Positions 1 through 10,852 are shown, counted from the stretch's first letter. The stretch is 64,000 bases of DNA from Dipteris shenzhenensis (GCA_047967505.1 CM106541.1), one strand, 5' to 3'. Program-made: numbers and translations. The notes: generated by a model from the letters alone, not told the origin.

Positions 1-1105
1 GGAGGAGAGAGGGGGATGGGGGAACGAGCGGGGGAGGGGGGTGAGGGGGTAAGGGGGAACGAGAGGGGGAGGGGGGTGAGGGGGGTAAGGGGGAACGAGA
101 GGGGGTAAGGGGGAACGAGAGGGGGAGGGGGGTGAGGGGGATGGGGGAACGAGGGGGGTAAGGGGGAGAGAGAGAGAATGGGTGGGGGCGGGAATGAGGG
201 GGAGAGTGAGAGAGAGAGGGGGTGGGAGAGAGAAAGGTGAGAGAGGGGGATGGGGGAGGGGGAAAGGGGTGGTAGTGGAGGGGGAGTGGGAGAGGGGGAG
301 GGGGGAGGTGGTGGGGGAGAGGGGGAGGAGGTGGTGGTGGGGGAGAGGGGAAGTGGTAGTGGAGGGGGAGTGGGAGAGGGGGAGAGGGGAGGTGGTGGAG
401 AGGGGGAGGTGGTGGGGGAGAGGGGGAGGGGGAGATGGTGGGGGAGAGGGGGAGGCGGAGAGGGGGAGGGGGGAGGTGGTGGGGGAGAGAGGGAGGAGGT
501 GGTGGTGGGGGAGAGGGGAAGTGGTAGTGGAGGGGGAGTGGGAGAGGGGGAGAGGGGAGGTGGTGGAGAGGGGGAGGTGGTGGGGGAGAGGGGGAGAGGG
601 GAGGTGGTGGAGAGGGGGAGGTGGTGGGGGAGAGGGGGAGGGGGAGATGGTGGGGGAGAGGGGGAGGCGGAGAGGGGGAGGGGGAAGATGAAGGGGGAGG
701 GGGAGAGGGGAGGTGGTGGAAGGTGGTGGTGGAGGGGGAGGGGGAGATGGTGGGGGAGAGGGGGAGGCGGAGAGGGGGAGGGGGGAGGTGGTGGGGGAGA
801 GGGGGAGGAGGTGGTGGTGGGGGAGAGGGGAAGTGGTAGTGGAGGGGGAGTGGGAGAGGGGGAGAGGGGAGGTGGTGGAGAGGGGGAGGTGGTGGGGGAG
901 AGGGGGAGAGGGGAGGTGGTGGAGAGGGGGAGGTGGTGGGGGAGAGGGGGAGGGGGAGATGGTGGGGGAGAGGGGGAGGCGGAGAGGGGGAGGGGGAAGA
1001 TGAAGGGGGAGGGGGAGAGGGGAGGTGGTGGAAGGTGGTGGTGGAGGGGGAGGGGGAGGTGGAGGTGGTGGTGGAGGGGGAGGTGGTGGTGGAGGGGGAG
1101 GGGTA
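1..1105. repeat. Purine-only GGGGAG/GGTGGT array with 312-bp higher-order period
   Basis: About 1.1 kb made almost only of G and A with GGTGGT blocks on this strand. Open frames through it (Gly/Arg/Glu) are low-complexity shadows. It is not a simple microsatellite: blocks recur in order. The run at 301-420 is identical to 781-900, 480 bases away; the motif AAGTGGTAGT recurs at 351, 519 and 831, and GAAGATGAAG at about 684 and 996 (312 apart). It lies where the internal region of the minus-strand gypsy element would be, on the far side of the primer-binding site at 1760-1777, so it may be part of that element's leader. Confidence 0.85.
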
Positions 1106-1759
1106 AAAGAGCGACAAAAAACTGAAAGACGGAAATTGAAAAGCAAGGCGAAGTGGTTACCTGACGCTTTCCAAGTCTTTCTTGATGGAACGGGATTGTC
1201 GCGGAACAATGGACGGTGGGTGGAAGGCTAGGTCATTGCTGCGAGAAGGGCTCGATGTCACTTACATGGCGAGGATAGGAGTAAGGGGGCGGTCGATGGA
1301 GAGGGAGGAGTGTCTTGCGTGGGGCTCGGAAGGTGGAAGAGAATGGAGGCAAAAAGTGAAAGATGAAGAATGAGGGGGGTGGAGTAGGTTTTTATAGGTT
1401 TGGATTTTAGGTTTAGGGTTTAGGTTTAGGGTTTAACCCTAAACTCTTCCCGAGCCATAACTCTTTATGGAGAGCTCGGTTTGCCTTTCTGTAAAAAGGT
1501 AAAATGATCGTAATTGAAAGCTCTACGCAACCGTGTCCACTACCTAGCCTAATTGTACATCATGTGGCTTTTATTTAAGAAATTAAGAAAATTTCTTAAG
1601 GCAGTAACCCAAAGTGGATGTTTGGGGTTGATATGTTTGGCTAGATTTGGATAAATTTTTACTCTCCTTGCCCTTGAGTGGTATGTGCATGAAAGTTTGA
1701 AGTAGTGACTTGTTTTACACCTACCTACGCATGTTTACTCGCTACTTGAGACGCTAGTC
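1106..1759 (-). other. Leader-like region of a minus-strand Ty3/gypsy element, no gene seen
   Basis: Unique-looking sequence between the purine array and the primer-binding site. Given the LTR and primer-binding site to its right, on the minus strand this would be the 5' leader of a gypsy element whose coding part lies outside the window to the left. No reading frame longer than about 70 residues is convincing. A small cluster of telomere-like TTTAGGG motifs sits inside it. Confidence 0.4.
1398..1441. repeat. Short cluster of TTTAGG/TTTAGGG motifs
   Basis: Several alternating TTTAGG and TTTAGGG units end in a palindromic GGGTTTAACCCTAAA. TTTAGGG is the common plant telomere repeat. Only about five units are present, so this is an interstitial telomere-like motif or chance in AT/G-rich DNA, not a telomere. 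Confidence 0.5.
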
Positions 1760-1777
1760 TCCCCGGCAACGGCGCCA
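1760..1777 (-). promoter_or_regulatory. Gypsy primer-binding site (tRNA-Asp type)
   Basis: On the minus strand this reads TGGCGCCGTTGCCGGGGA, matching the primer-binding site used by many plant Ty3/gypsy elements for first-strand priming by tRNA-Asp. It lies two bases from the end of the LTR at 1780, the expected spacing, and sets the element's orientation as minus strand. Confidence 0.85.
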
Positions 1778-2029
1778 AATGTTGGCTCTTTCCTACCGCT
1801 TCCGTAGGAAGAGCTGGGTATTCTATGTTGCAGGGTTCCGAGGCTTTTTGTCACCTACAGATATATTGGAATTGTCGTTGTAGTATATTTGTAGCTTAGG
1901 ACCTCGAGTCGTGTTCCGGTGAGAGACGTAGGCTTAAGTGTGGTGAGTAAACATAATGCAAGCATGTGTAAAAGGCGCGTAAACCATTGTTGTTGGGGTA
2001 ATGAAGGCTTCCGCCTTCATTGGGGGTTG

Positions 2030-2180
2030 TAGGGTTTAGGAGGAGTTTAAGGGTTCAGAAGGAGGTTCCAGGGTTTAGAAAGAGTTCAGGGTTAGAAAGA
2101 GTTCCAGGGTTCAGAAGGAGGTTCCAAGGTTTAGAAGGAGTTCAGGGTTAGGAGGAGGATCCAAGGTTCAGAGTAAAGTA
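2030..2180. repeat. Degenerate tandem repeat inside the gypsy LTR
   Basis: About six diverged units built on GTTCCAGGGTTTAGAAGGAG follow one another. They lie within the gypsy LTR and are not coding. Confidence 0.6.
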
Positions 2181-2274
2181 CATGGTGGAGAACTCGTCTC
2201 CCTCGTAGATCATTGAGTTTAAGGGTTTAGGAAAGCATAGGAGTGGGAGAGGAAGCAGGTGTAAGAGCATGGGT

Positions 2275-2447
2275 GAAGTAAGAGAGAGAGGAGGAAGGAG
2301 GAGGAGGGAAGAGGAGGAGGGAGAGGGAGGAGAGAGGAGGAGGAGGAGGAGGGAGGAGGAGGAGGAGGAGGGAGGAGGAGGAGGAGGAGGGAGGAGGAGG
2401 GAGGAGGAGGAGGGGGAGGAGGAGGGAGAAGGGAGGAGGAGAGGGAG
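2275..2447. repeat. GGA/GAG microsatellite tract in the gypsy LTR
   Basis: Uninterrupted purine run of GGA and GAGG units on this strand. Reading frames across it encode only Glu/Gly/Arg or Pro/Ser/Leu and are ignored. Confidence 0.85.
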
Positions 2448-2647
2448 AGGATGGGTTGCAGGGTTGGAGGAGAGGGGAGAAGGGTTGCAAGGTTAGGACA
2501 TGCTTTTGGACGTGCAGTGCAAGGAAGCATGGACACTTGAGACAAATGCTTGGAATACCAATGTAGACTCAACACAATGCCCCAAGAGTGTGGGCTTCAT
2601 TCCATTATGGGGTATTTATACAAGTTGGAGAGCTTCCCTCTCTGCAT

Positions 2648-2872
2648 GTAACACAAAGTCGTATCACAAAGTTGTAACACAAAGTTGTGTCACAAAGTCG
2701 TAACACATTCTCTCTCTTCATGTAGAAGATGTAACACAAAGTTGTTACACAAAGTTGTTACACAAAGTCGTAACATAAACTTGTAACACAAACTTGCAAC
2801 ACAAAGTTGTTACACAAAGTCGTAACATAAAGTTGTGTCTAGAAGTTGTAACACAAAGTTGTAACACCTTCT
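2648..2872. repeat. Short tandem repeats of GTAACACAAAGTTGT type in the gypsy LTR
   Basis: About a dozen diverged copies of a 14-16 base unit (GTAACACAAAGTTGT and GTCACAAAGTCGT variants) lie upstream of the TATA-like box on the LTR's own strand. Such a position could hold enhancer-like U3 repeats, which is inference. Confidence 0.7.
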
Positions 2873-2908
2873 CTTTCTTCATAAGTTCATGTTGGCACAG
2901 AGTCAACA

Positions 2909-2931
2909 CACAGTGACCTTTAACCCCCACA
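2909..2931 (-). mobile_element. First 23 bases of the copia 3' LTR, cut off by the gypsy insertion
   Basis: The minus strand starts TGTGGGGGTTAAAGG and matches the start of the 5' LTR at 8669 for 23 bases, then stops at the gypsy LTR. The rest of this LTR should lie beyond the left edge of the window. Confidence 0.85.
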
Positions 2932-2942
2932 ACCTCCCACTT
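2932..2942 (-). promoter_or_regulatory. Copia polypurine tract
   Basis: On the minus strand AAGTGGGAGGT directly precedes the TG of the 3' LTR, the position of the plus-strand priming tract in LTR retrotransposons. Confidence 0.7.
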
Positions 2943-2984
2943 AAAGGACAATGTGCCTTTAAGGGAGAACAACTAGTGAGCATA

Positions 2985-5900
2985 CTATCCAATGCCCATC
3001 AATACATGACAATACTCAAACCGCTGACTAGGTAGACTCTTCATCAGCATATCTGCAGGGTTATCATCTGTATGAACCTTGACAAGCTCTATGCGCTTGT
3101 CCTCAAGTACCTCCCTGATGAAATGGTACCTGACCTCAATGTGTTTGGTCTTTGCATGAAAGACTAGATTCCGTGCTAGCTGAATAGCACTCATGGAATC
3201 ACTATGCAATGTCGGTACACCTGTATGAATCCCCAAATCTCCCACTAGCCGATCAAGCCATATAGCCTCCTTGCAACCCTCTGTGGCTACAACATACTCA
3301 GCCTCTGTGGTAGACAAAGCCACGCACTTCTGTGCACGAGACATCCACGACACTGCACCACCTGCAAAGGTGAACACATAACCAGAAGTGGATCTCCTAC
3401 TATCCACATGCCCTGCATAGTCTGAATCTGTGTACCCAAGTACACGCATGTCTCCTTTACCAAAGCAAATGCACATCTCCTTGGTACCCTTCATGTACCT
3501 CATGATGCACTTAACTGCCTCCCAATGCCTCTTTCCTGGATTAGCCATATACCGGCTAACAACTCCCACTGCAAATGCAATGTCTGGTCTAGTAGCTATC
3601 ATAGCATACATAAGACTCCCAACTGCTGATGCATAAGGAACCTTGGCCATCATGGCCCTCTCCTCATCTGATTTGAGACTATCTGTATGACTCAGTTTCA
3701 CATATGGAGGCAATGGAGTACTCACTGCCTTCCCCCCCTCCATGTTGAAACGCTGCAATACTTTTGTAACATACTCTTTTTGTGAAAGCCAAAGGAGTTT
3801 CCTACTCCGATCACGCGTGATGCGCATACCAAGAATATGACCTGCAAGTCCCAAATCCTTCATATCAAAGGCCTCATGCAACTTGGCCTTTAATGCATCT
3901 AGCTCATAAGTATTCTTGCTAGCCAATAGCATATCATCCACATATAGTGCCAGGATTATTAGGCTACTATCCTTAGCCCTTTTAGTGTAGAGGCAGTGAT
4001 CAATTTCACTCCTTCTAAAACCCTGGGACCGAATGAAAGCATCAAACTTCTGATACCATTCTCTAGGTGCTTGCTTAAGACCATAGAGACTCTTCTTCAG
4101 CTTGCAAACTAAATGCTCTTTGCCCTTTTCTTCAAAGCCTTCCGGCTGCACCATGTAAATTTCCTCATGCAAATCCCCATGCAAGAAAGCTGTCTTGACA
4201 TCCATTTGCATAAGCTCCATATCCTCTACGGCCACTAGTCCAAGCATGCATCTAAGTGTGGTCATCTTCACAACCGGAGAGAATATCTCATCAAAGTCCA
4301 CACCCTTCTCTTGCTTGAACCCTTTAGCAACCAAACGGGCCTTGTACCTAGGCACATCATCACCTGTGACCTTCATTTTATAGACCCATTTACATGGCAA
4401 TGCTTTCTTTCCATGTGGCAAAGAAACCAAGTCCCAAGTCTTATTCTTCATAAGTGAACTCATCTCTGATTGCATAGCATACTTCCACTTGCGTTGATCC
4501 TCACGCATCATAGCCTCTCTGTAGCAAGAAGGCTCCCCGCAATCAGTAAGCATCACATAGTCTACCCCTGGAACAAACCTATCAGGCGGTCTAGACACTC
4601 TAGATGATCTTCTCAAGGGCATTTCAGCTTGCTGTCCCACTTGCATATCAGCCACATTTGGCTCATCATTTCCACCAATAGATGATCCATCATCTACCCT
4701 TGATTGTATACCTGTGGGAGTACTTGGTGGTACCATTTCTTGCACATTTGGTGCATGGACAGCTTGCTGTCTATCAACATATGCAGGTGGATTCACATCC
4801 TGGAAAGTGATTCTCCTCATTTCCACATCCCTCATGGGTGCCTTATGCATCTTCTTCTCATTGAAGACCACATCATGGCTGCGTATGATCTTCTTTGCTT
4901 CTAGATCCCAGAGACGATAGCCCATCTCTCCACTTTCACCATAACCCAGAAAGATGCATTTCCTAGACTTAGGATCTAGCTTCTTTCGAAGCTCTTTTGG
5001 CACATGTGCATATGCCTTACACCCAAATATACGCAAATGAGAGTAAGAGGGCTTCTTTCCACTCCATGCCTCTTCAGGAATACCACCATCCAAACTCTTA
5101 CTAGGTGATCTATTGATCACATGCACTGCAGTCTTCATTGCCTCAGCCCAAAAGCCACCAGAAAGACTTGCATTGGAAAGCATGCATTGCAACCTTTCTT
5201 GAATGGTACGGTTCATCTTTTCTGCAACTGGATTTTTTTCTGGAGTACGAGGAGATGTGAGCTCCCTCTTAATCCCACGTGTATCACAGAAATGCTGAAA
5301 GTCATGAGAGAGATACTCTCCACCATTGTCAGTCCGTAGGCATTTAAGCGTTCTACCTGACTGATTCTCAACCAAGGCCAGCCATTTCTGAAATACCTAG
5401 AATACATCACTCTTTCGAGCTATAGCATAAGCCCACACTTGTCTAGTTGCATCATCAATGAATGTCACATAATATTCAGCCCCGCCTGATGACCGTGTAG
5501 GCATGGGACCACATACGTCTGAATGCACCAAATCAAGCTTTTTAAACTCTTTCTTTTCCCTTCTTTTATGGGCTGATTTAGTCTGCTTCCCATAGAGACA
5601 GTGCTCACAAAATTCAAAATCAGAGAAACTCAAATGCGGTACATAACCCAAACGGCATAAGAGTTTCATTCCATTCTGGCTCATGTGCCCCAACCTCCAA
5701 TGCCACAAAGAAGTGCTTGGCTGCCCGATTATTGCAACAACATGATCAAATACCCCTGATACATGTAAGGGATACAAAGTCCCACACTTGGCACCCCTAG
5801 CCAAAAGCATAGAGCCCTTTTGAATTTTCCAACTTTGAAAGCCAAAAGTGGTGTGAAAGCCAGCATCATCTAGCTGACCCACTGAAATAAGACTCTTGGT

Positions 5901-7049
5901 CAACTTAGGCACATGTCTCACATGTTTCAAAACAAATGCAGACCCATTTGCAAAAGAAAACTTTATGTCACCTGCTCCCACTATGTCACATGCATAGTCA
6001 TTTCCAAGATGCACACAACCTGTCTTTCCACTATCATAAGTGGAGAACCATTCCCTATGGGGAGTAACATGGAATGAAGCACCAGAATCCAAAATCCAAT
6101 CCTGGGAATATGCATCATCTGAAGTGGTAAGCAACTCTGTAGATAAACTAGACATGAAGAGAACGTCATTGTCACTATCATGTGTGACTGCATTGATCTC
6201 CTCAATCTTCACTTTTCCTTTGTCCTCCCTTGGACTCTCTTCCTTTTGATTTGCACCCCAATTTGCATTCTTTTTCTTATACTTTTGCTCTCTTTTCAGC
6301 TTGTAGCAATCCTTTTTCATATGGCCCTTCTTGCCACAATGGTAACACTCAATGTTCCGTGCCCTGGATTTGCTACGAGACTTCCCTCTTTCTTGGGACT
6401 TCCCCTTGAACTGTGATCTGCCCCTTTGCACATTTAAGGCTGCATCCTGCTTGTTGCCATCCATAGACTTCCGTCTAATCTCCTCGGCCAACAAGCTACC
6501 CACAATATTATCAAATTTCAGTACTCCACCAGGTGCAGAGTTACTGACAGTTGTACGGAAGGTATCCCATGAGGATGGCAATGAACATAAGAGAAATATT
6601 GCCTTAGTCTCCGCATCAAAATTCATTTTCTGAGCCTGAAGCTGGCTGAAAATAATATTGAATTCATTCAAGTGAGAAGCAATGGAGACCCCTTCCTTCA
6701 TTTGTAGCTCAAACAACCTCTTCATGAGGTAAACTTTATTAGAGGCAGTTTCCTTCTCATAAGTAGCACACAGTTTCTTCCACAAATCTTCCGTAGTCTG
6801 CTCATTTACTACTGTGAAATAAACTGACTCTGCAAGATGAAGTCTAATAGTAGACTTTGCTAATGCATCCAACTCATTCCAATCATCCTCAGACATATTT
6901 GCAGGCTTAGCTTCAATCACTGCCAAGGGTTTAATCTGCTTCTTTTGAATAAGCACATCCCTTATCTCTTCTTTCCACAAAGAAAAGTTTGTCCCATCAA
7001 ACTTTTTAATGCTGAAAAACTCCTTTTCAGGCATGGAAGAGGATGCCAT
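2985..7049 (-). pseudogene. Copia gag-pol polyprotein with one in-frame amber stop
   Basis: One continuous frame of about 1,354 codons encodes capsid, protease, integrase, reverse transcriptase and RNase H. I chose the ATG at 7049 (MASSSMPEKEFF). In order: gag/UBN2-type region (to about residue 200), zinc knuckle CYHCGKKGHMKKDC (about 235-248), protease DSGAS (about 321), GAG-pre-integrase (HWRLGHM, CEHC), integrase with FIDD and LRTDNGGEY, reverse transcriptase with LYVDDMLL, RNase H with YTDSDYAG and the EAEY motif, ending LMGIG. The only visible lesion is a TAG at 5399-5397 within the integrase core, followed in the same frame by the rest. No frameshift is seen, so decay looks recent. Any activity would need readthrough. 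Confidence 0.93.
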
Positions 7050-8474
7050 GATGCAAATAAAGCAAAATCCCAAATGCTAGTGCCTGCAAGAGAGAATCAC
7101 ACCAAATACCAGGTGCACCCAAATGTGTATGCCACAATAGAGTGAAATATCACCAAAATTCAAAGCTCAAAGCATCAAAAGATGCATCTGACTCATGTGC
7201 ATATACTATGCATCCATATGAGCAAATCTGGCCCAAAAGAAAATGCCAATAAGTGCCAAATGACTCAAGCATAAACACTGTCCACTGGCATATGCATCAA
7301 TAATGTCTCATCCAAGAGAGCATAGCACTATCAGTGCATCACCAACAATGTGTCAAAGCTGTCCCTCAGCTTAAAATAGCATCCATGTGCAAAGCGTCCA
7401 TAAAAAATAGCATCCCACAAGGCAATTTGGGCCTATCAGCGCATCCAACAAGGACCGCAATGCATCCAAATGGCCTATAAATCATCCACTGCAACCCAAT
7501 GCATACCACGAATGAGCGCACACTGCTCAAACTGCAACCAGAGTGATCTGCATAAGGTATGCTCAAGAAATCATAGTCCCACGGTAATGAGCGCTACTGA
7601 AAATAGAACCTGAGATGCTTCAAAACATGGGCGCCATTGCATAATCGGACTCAGCAAGAAAGTCTGCAAATATCTCTCTTCTGCCAGAACTCCAAAATCC
7701 CAACCGATGAGTGAGAAACGGGAGTCAATACTTATCCACTGCCATGTGGCATAAATCTAAGGTTTCAAAACCTTAGAATGAAAAATGCATAATAGAGAGA
7801 CGAAATCGAATACACAGAGATTTATAACTCTGAAAATCCTTCACCGAATCGCGCAAGAACTGACAGGTAGGGGTTTTTGGGCATTCGGAACGCAATGGGA
7901 CAGACGGTTTTGGAAACCGTGGTCTCAATCACTGGGTCCAACACACGGACTGAAAAACGTTTTTGGAAACAGAGCTATCTGTAAACTCCACCGGAGTGCA
8001 AATGATGAGCAACATAGAAGTTTTAGGACCTCCTGAGTCCACCGGAACTGATAGATCTGCAAATGGTTGCTCCAAACTTGAGTTCCAACACCCGAGCAAA
8101 AAACGCAGAAACTGACACAGTGAGTCAGAAATCCAATGAAATGATCCCGGATTCAAGAATAAAGGTGTTTCCAAGCTCCTGAAGTAATATGGACACCAAA
8201 AGCAAGCAATAGTTGCCTCTACAAGTCAATACGGAGTCTCTGTCATCGAACGGAACAGGGAAAAGCTCAAAAAACGACTTTTTCTTTGAAAGCTCTTAAC
8301 AGGCTCTCAAAACCACTTCGTAAAGCCAAAGTGACTTTTCCAAAGGTTCCTCCAAGGTCTCTGCACACTCGGATGCAAGTAAAGTCACCCACAAATCTTC
8401 CCACAAAGCTTCTCCTTCCTCCCACAGAGCTGCTGAGCTTCAAGCATTCACGCACGCTCAGCTAGATCACCCGG
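7050..8474 (-). other. Copia 5' leader
   Basis: This 1.4-kb stretch lies between the primer-binding site and the gag start. It is rich in short ATGCATC-like words and contains only small unconvincing frames (up to about 83 residues). In copia elements this part carries packaging and dimerisation signals; I cannot point to them here. Confidence 0.6.
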
Positions 8475-8486
8475 GCTCTGATACCA
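8475..8486 (-). promoter_or_regulatory. Copia primer-binding site (initiator tRNA-Met)
   Basis: The minus strand reads TGGTATCAGAGC, the standard plant copia primer site complementary to the 3' end of initiator tRNA-Met, two bases from the end of the 5' LTR. Confidence 0.92.
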
Positions 8487-8488
8487 GT

Positions 8489-8669
8489 TGAGAGTGCTCT
8501 CAACGGAAGCAAGAACGGAAGAGGGAGAGAGAGCGAGAGAGAGAGACAGAGAGCCACACAAGTTTTGGTGGGTGCAGAACCACCCTAATCTTCTTTTTCA
8601 TTCATTTATATATGTGTTTGAGTATTGTACATAACTGGGGTTAAGGCACAGTGACCTTTAACCCCCACA
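8489..8669 (-). mobile_element. Copia 5' LTR, 181 bp
   Basis: On the minus strand it starts TGTGGGGGTT and ends ACTCTCA next to the primer-binding site. It contains a TATA-like ACATATATAAATG (minus strand, about 8601-8613) and a GA-rich tract at 8519-8552. The first 23 bases equal those at 2931-2909. Confidence 0.85.
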
Positions 8670-8789
8670 GCAGATAGTCTTCTCGCTCCGCGTGTCTACT
8701 GTGTTCGACCGTGCGACAGTTTTCTGGGCTGCTGCATCTTCTGGTCGCGGACAGTTTTCTGAGTTCCTGCAAAACTGTAACAGTAGATC

Positions 8790-8932
8790 CCACGCCCCTC
8801 CTCTCTCTTCTCTTTCTCTTCTCCTTCTCCTCTCCTCTCCTCTCTTTTTATTAAAGAGTAGGATTTGAACCCAAGACCTCCCCCTTCACAAAAGGGAGAC
8901 TTATCATTGGGCCAACAAGTTGGAAGTGGTGA
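8790..8932 (-). mobile_element. tRNA-derived SINE-like element
   Basis: On the minus strand a box A-like TGGCCCAATG (8914-8905) is followed about 43 bases on by GGTTCAAATCC (8871-8861), a full match to the RNA polymerase III box B pattern. Downstream comes AT-rich sequence and then a GAGAG-rich tail (pyrimidine on the plus strand, about 8790-8846). The body does not fold as a complete tRNA cloverleaf that I can see, so a tRNA-derived SINE is preferred to a tRNA gene. It sits just outside the copia 5' LTR. Confidence 0.5.
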
Positions 8933-9097
8933 AAATGTAATGATTTTTGTTCATATATTGAAATCTCGAGGACTGTAACTCTCTAACCGGGGGGAGTTTG
9001 CTCTTGCTGTAAAAAGAAAAAGTACTTCATTTCATGTGCTCTATTCACATCTCTTGCTAGATTGCCGATTCAGAACTTCTCCAAGCTCACTTCACGG

Positions 9098-9541
9098 ATG
9101 CACGCCACACGAGGAGGGTGTATATTTATGTCACTTCTCGATGCATTTAAGGAATTGGTGCATGGTCCTCTGCACCTTACGGCTACCAATGCACGAGATG
9201 TCTTCCTTGATCTTCATGTCGACCTTCAACGGCTGATTGTCCAATGCATTGTTCAAGGAGATGACGGGTGTAATGATACACCGTGGATGATTCATGGTGA
9301 AGAACTACTGATACGCTGGGAGAACTTTGATTTTACCTCTACTCGACATTGTGCGGTGATCGAACTACTTGCTGCTTCAGAGGTAATTAAAACGGTGTCC
9401 TTCATCGAAGGGTGGGATGCTCCCCAAGCTTGGGGGGAGATTTGGCACATCTGCTTGTTGATTCCTGTGGATAAGCTCGTCCTGAATAATTTATTCTCAA
9501 TCTCACTACAAAGGTTTCTAGGCCTCAGCTATGGTTGGTAA
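9098..9541 (+). CDS. Hypothetical protein fragment, unrecognised
   Basis: An open frame of about 147 codons from the first ATG. The sequence is of ordinary composition (DAFKELVHGPLHL, WGEIWHICLL) and shows no motif, signal peptide or membrane segment I can name. It lies in an otherwise unannotated stretch between the SINE and a tandem duplication. The open frame could be chance or an exon of a decayed gene. Confidence 0.2.
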   Translation: MHATRGGCIFMSLLDAFKELVHGPLHLTATNARDVFLDLHVDLQRLIVQCIVQGDDGCNDTPWMIHGEELLIRWENFDFTSTRHCAVIELLAASEVIKTVSFIEGWDAPQAWGEIWHICLLIPVDKLVLNNLFSISLQRFLGLSYGW

Positions 9542-9818
9542 TGTTTCGACCAAGGAATCCATTTGTACCTAATCAACCTTTTGTGCCTCATTTCGAGCTT
9601 CAAGTTGTAATTCTTTTTGGTCTTAAGATAAACTATCAACCTAGTGTGTGAACAAGTTAGTGGAAGGTGGAAGGTGCGAAGCAAAGGCTTGGTTCCATGA
9701 CATCAACAAGCATTGGAACTTTGCAACCAATTTGAAGAGGTAAAAATTTAGCATATCCCTTGAGCTCGAAATCTAGTTGCTGATTTCTTGGCACGTGAAG
9801 CTTGTACTTCAATCACAC

Positions 9819-10028
9819 ATGACGCGAGTGGAAGCACCACCCCAACAAAGCCGCAAGCCACGAAGGAGGGTGATCATTTATAAGGAATGCAAAGGTTGTG
9901 GTCATCATGAAACTAAGTGTTGGGCATACTTGATACGAGTTCACCGACTTCGGAAGATCATCAAGAAGGTCCTCAAAGACATTGCTAAAAAAAAAGGATG
10001 CCAGACCGCACACCCCTTGAAGAAATAG
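9819..10028 (+). CDS. Small basic ORF with a partial Cys/His cluster
   Basis: About 69 codons from the first ATG. It contains CKGCGHHETKCW, whose spacing does not fit the CX2CX4HX4C zinc knuckle, followed by a Lys/Arg-rich helix-like stretch. It could be a remnant of a retrotransposon gag tail. A function cannot be assigned. Confidence 0.15.
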   Translation: MTRVEAPPQQSRKPRRRVIIYKECKGCGHHETKCWAYLIRVHRLRKIIKKVLKDIAKKKGCQTAHPLKK

Positions 10029-10541
10029 CATGGCGACTACAAGAACTAGAAGAAGCTGAAGGTGATGTGCAAGCTCTCCAACTGTTGACATTTGTCATGG
10101 CATTCTTGTTTGCCTTGATGAATAACCTCATGCAACACCATGCCTCTAACCCTCGCTTGTAAAGATGGATGTGATATCATGAGGGTTGGTCCTTTTAAGA
10201 TTGTCTATGTGCTATTCTATGCTGAAGATTCTTCCCGTGTAGTATTTCACACTACACCAGTCACACCCTACCCTACCTATATGTGCTTGGTGCATGGACA
10301 TTGGAAGTCTTGATCGATCTAGGCCTTTTGATTGTCGTTCAGTGTCTGGCACTCTTGATTTCTATTCCATCACGAGCATAGGTACCCTAGACATATATCC
10401 ACACAAGATTTGGTCGATCTCCAACTGATTTCGTATGTGCCACGTGGAAGGTATAATCCCTACTAGTGACTACGTATGAAAAATGGCAAGCATTGATATA
10501 TACAAAATTCAATATGATATTCAAAATGATAAAGTTAATAG

Positions 10542-10544
<3 letters not shown>

Positions 10545-10592
<48 letters not shown>

Positions 10593-10611
10593 TAGAGAGA
10601 GAGAGAGAGAG
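10545..10611. repeat. GA microsatellite, first copy
   Basis: (GA)n interrupted by GATAGATA, inside unit 1 of the 311-bp tandem duplication. Confidence 0.95.
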
Positions 10612-10852
10612 ACCTTATACTTGAACACCTTTTTAATGCTTAATGTTTACAATTACTTCACATGGCATTATTTTTAAAATACCTTATGTATTAGATGTGT
10701 GAATTGAGATATCTAAAATTCAAAATCATACTCCTAATTTTAAATATGCACGTGGGGATGAAATTTCGCACGGCTCTTAGGTTTAGTGTAATAATTACAA
10801 GCATTGATATATACGAAATTCAATATGATATTCAAAATGATAAAGTTCATAG

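Larger units (their letters stand above)
1780..2908 (-). mobile_element. LTR of a Ty3/gypsy retrotransposon (1,129 bp), nested in a copia LTR
   Basis: On the minus strand it begins TGTTGACTCT at 2908 and ends AGAGCCAACA at 1780, the short terminal inverted repeat expected of an LTR, directly followed by the primer-binding site. A TATA-like TATAAATACC lies on the minus strand near 2620. The LTR interrupts the copia element's 3' LTR after its first 23 bases; the base run CACAG at 2909-2913 is the candidate 5-bp target duplication, whose partner would be left of the window. It could be the 5' LTR of an element extending left. The LTR carries three internal repeat blocks, listed separately. Confidence 0.75.
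2909..8669 (-). mobile_element. Ty1/copia retrotransposon, almost complete, minus strand
   Basis: The element runs from a 181-bp 5' LTR (8489-8669) through an iMet-type primer-binding site (8475-8486), a 1.4-kb leader, one gag-pol frame (7049-2985) and a polypurine tract to the stub of the 3' LTR. The gypsy insertion removes LTR-to-LTR comparison, so age cannot be judged from this window. The possible 5-bp target duplication beside the 5' LTR is GCAGA at 8670-8674; its partner is outside the window. Confidence 0.9.

Noticed and set aside
182-1125. Long Gly/Arg/Glu reading frames at the left edge
   Set aside because: Open only because the DNA is purine-only; all overlapping frames are open and follow the repeat.
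1398-1441. A telomere or telomere-fusion site
   Set aside because: Only a few imperfect TTTAGGG units lie inside a retrotransposon leader.
2219-2575. Pro/Ser/Leu-rich ORFs over the GGA tract
   Set aside because: Microsatellite shadow inside the gypsy LTR.
8855-8932. A functional tRNA gene
   Set aside because: Box A- and box B-like motifs are present but I could not find a paired acceptor stem or anticodon arm; a SINE fits better.
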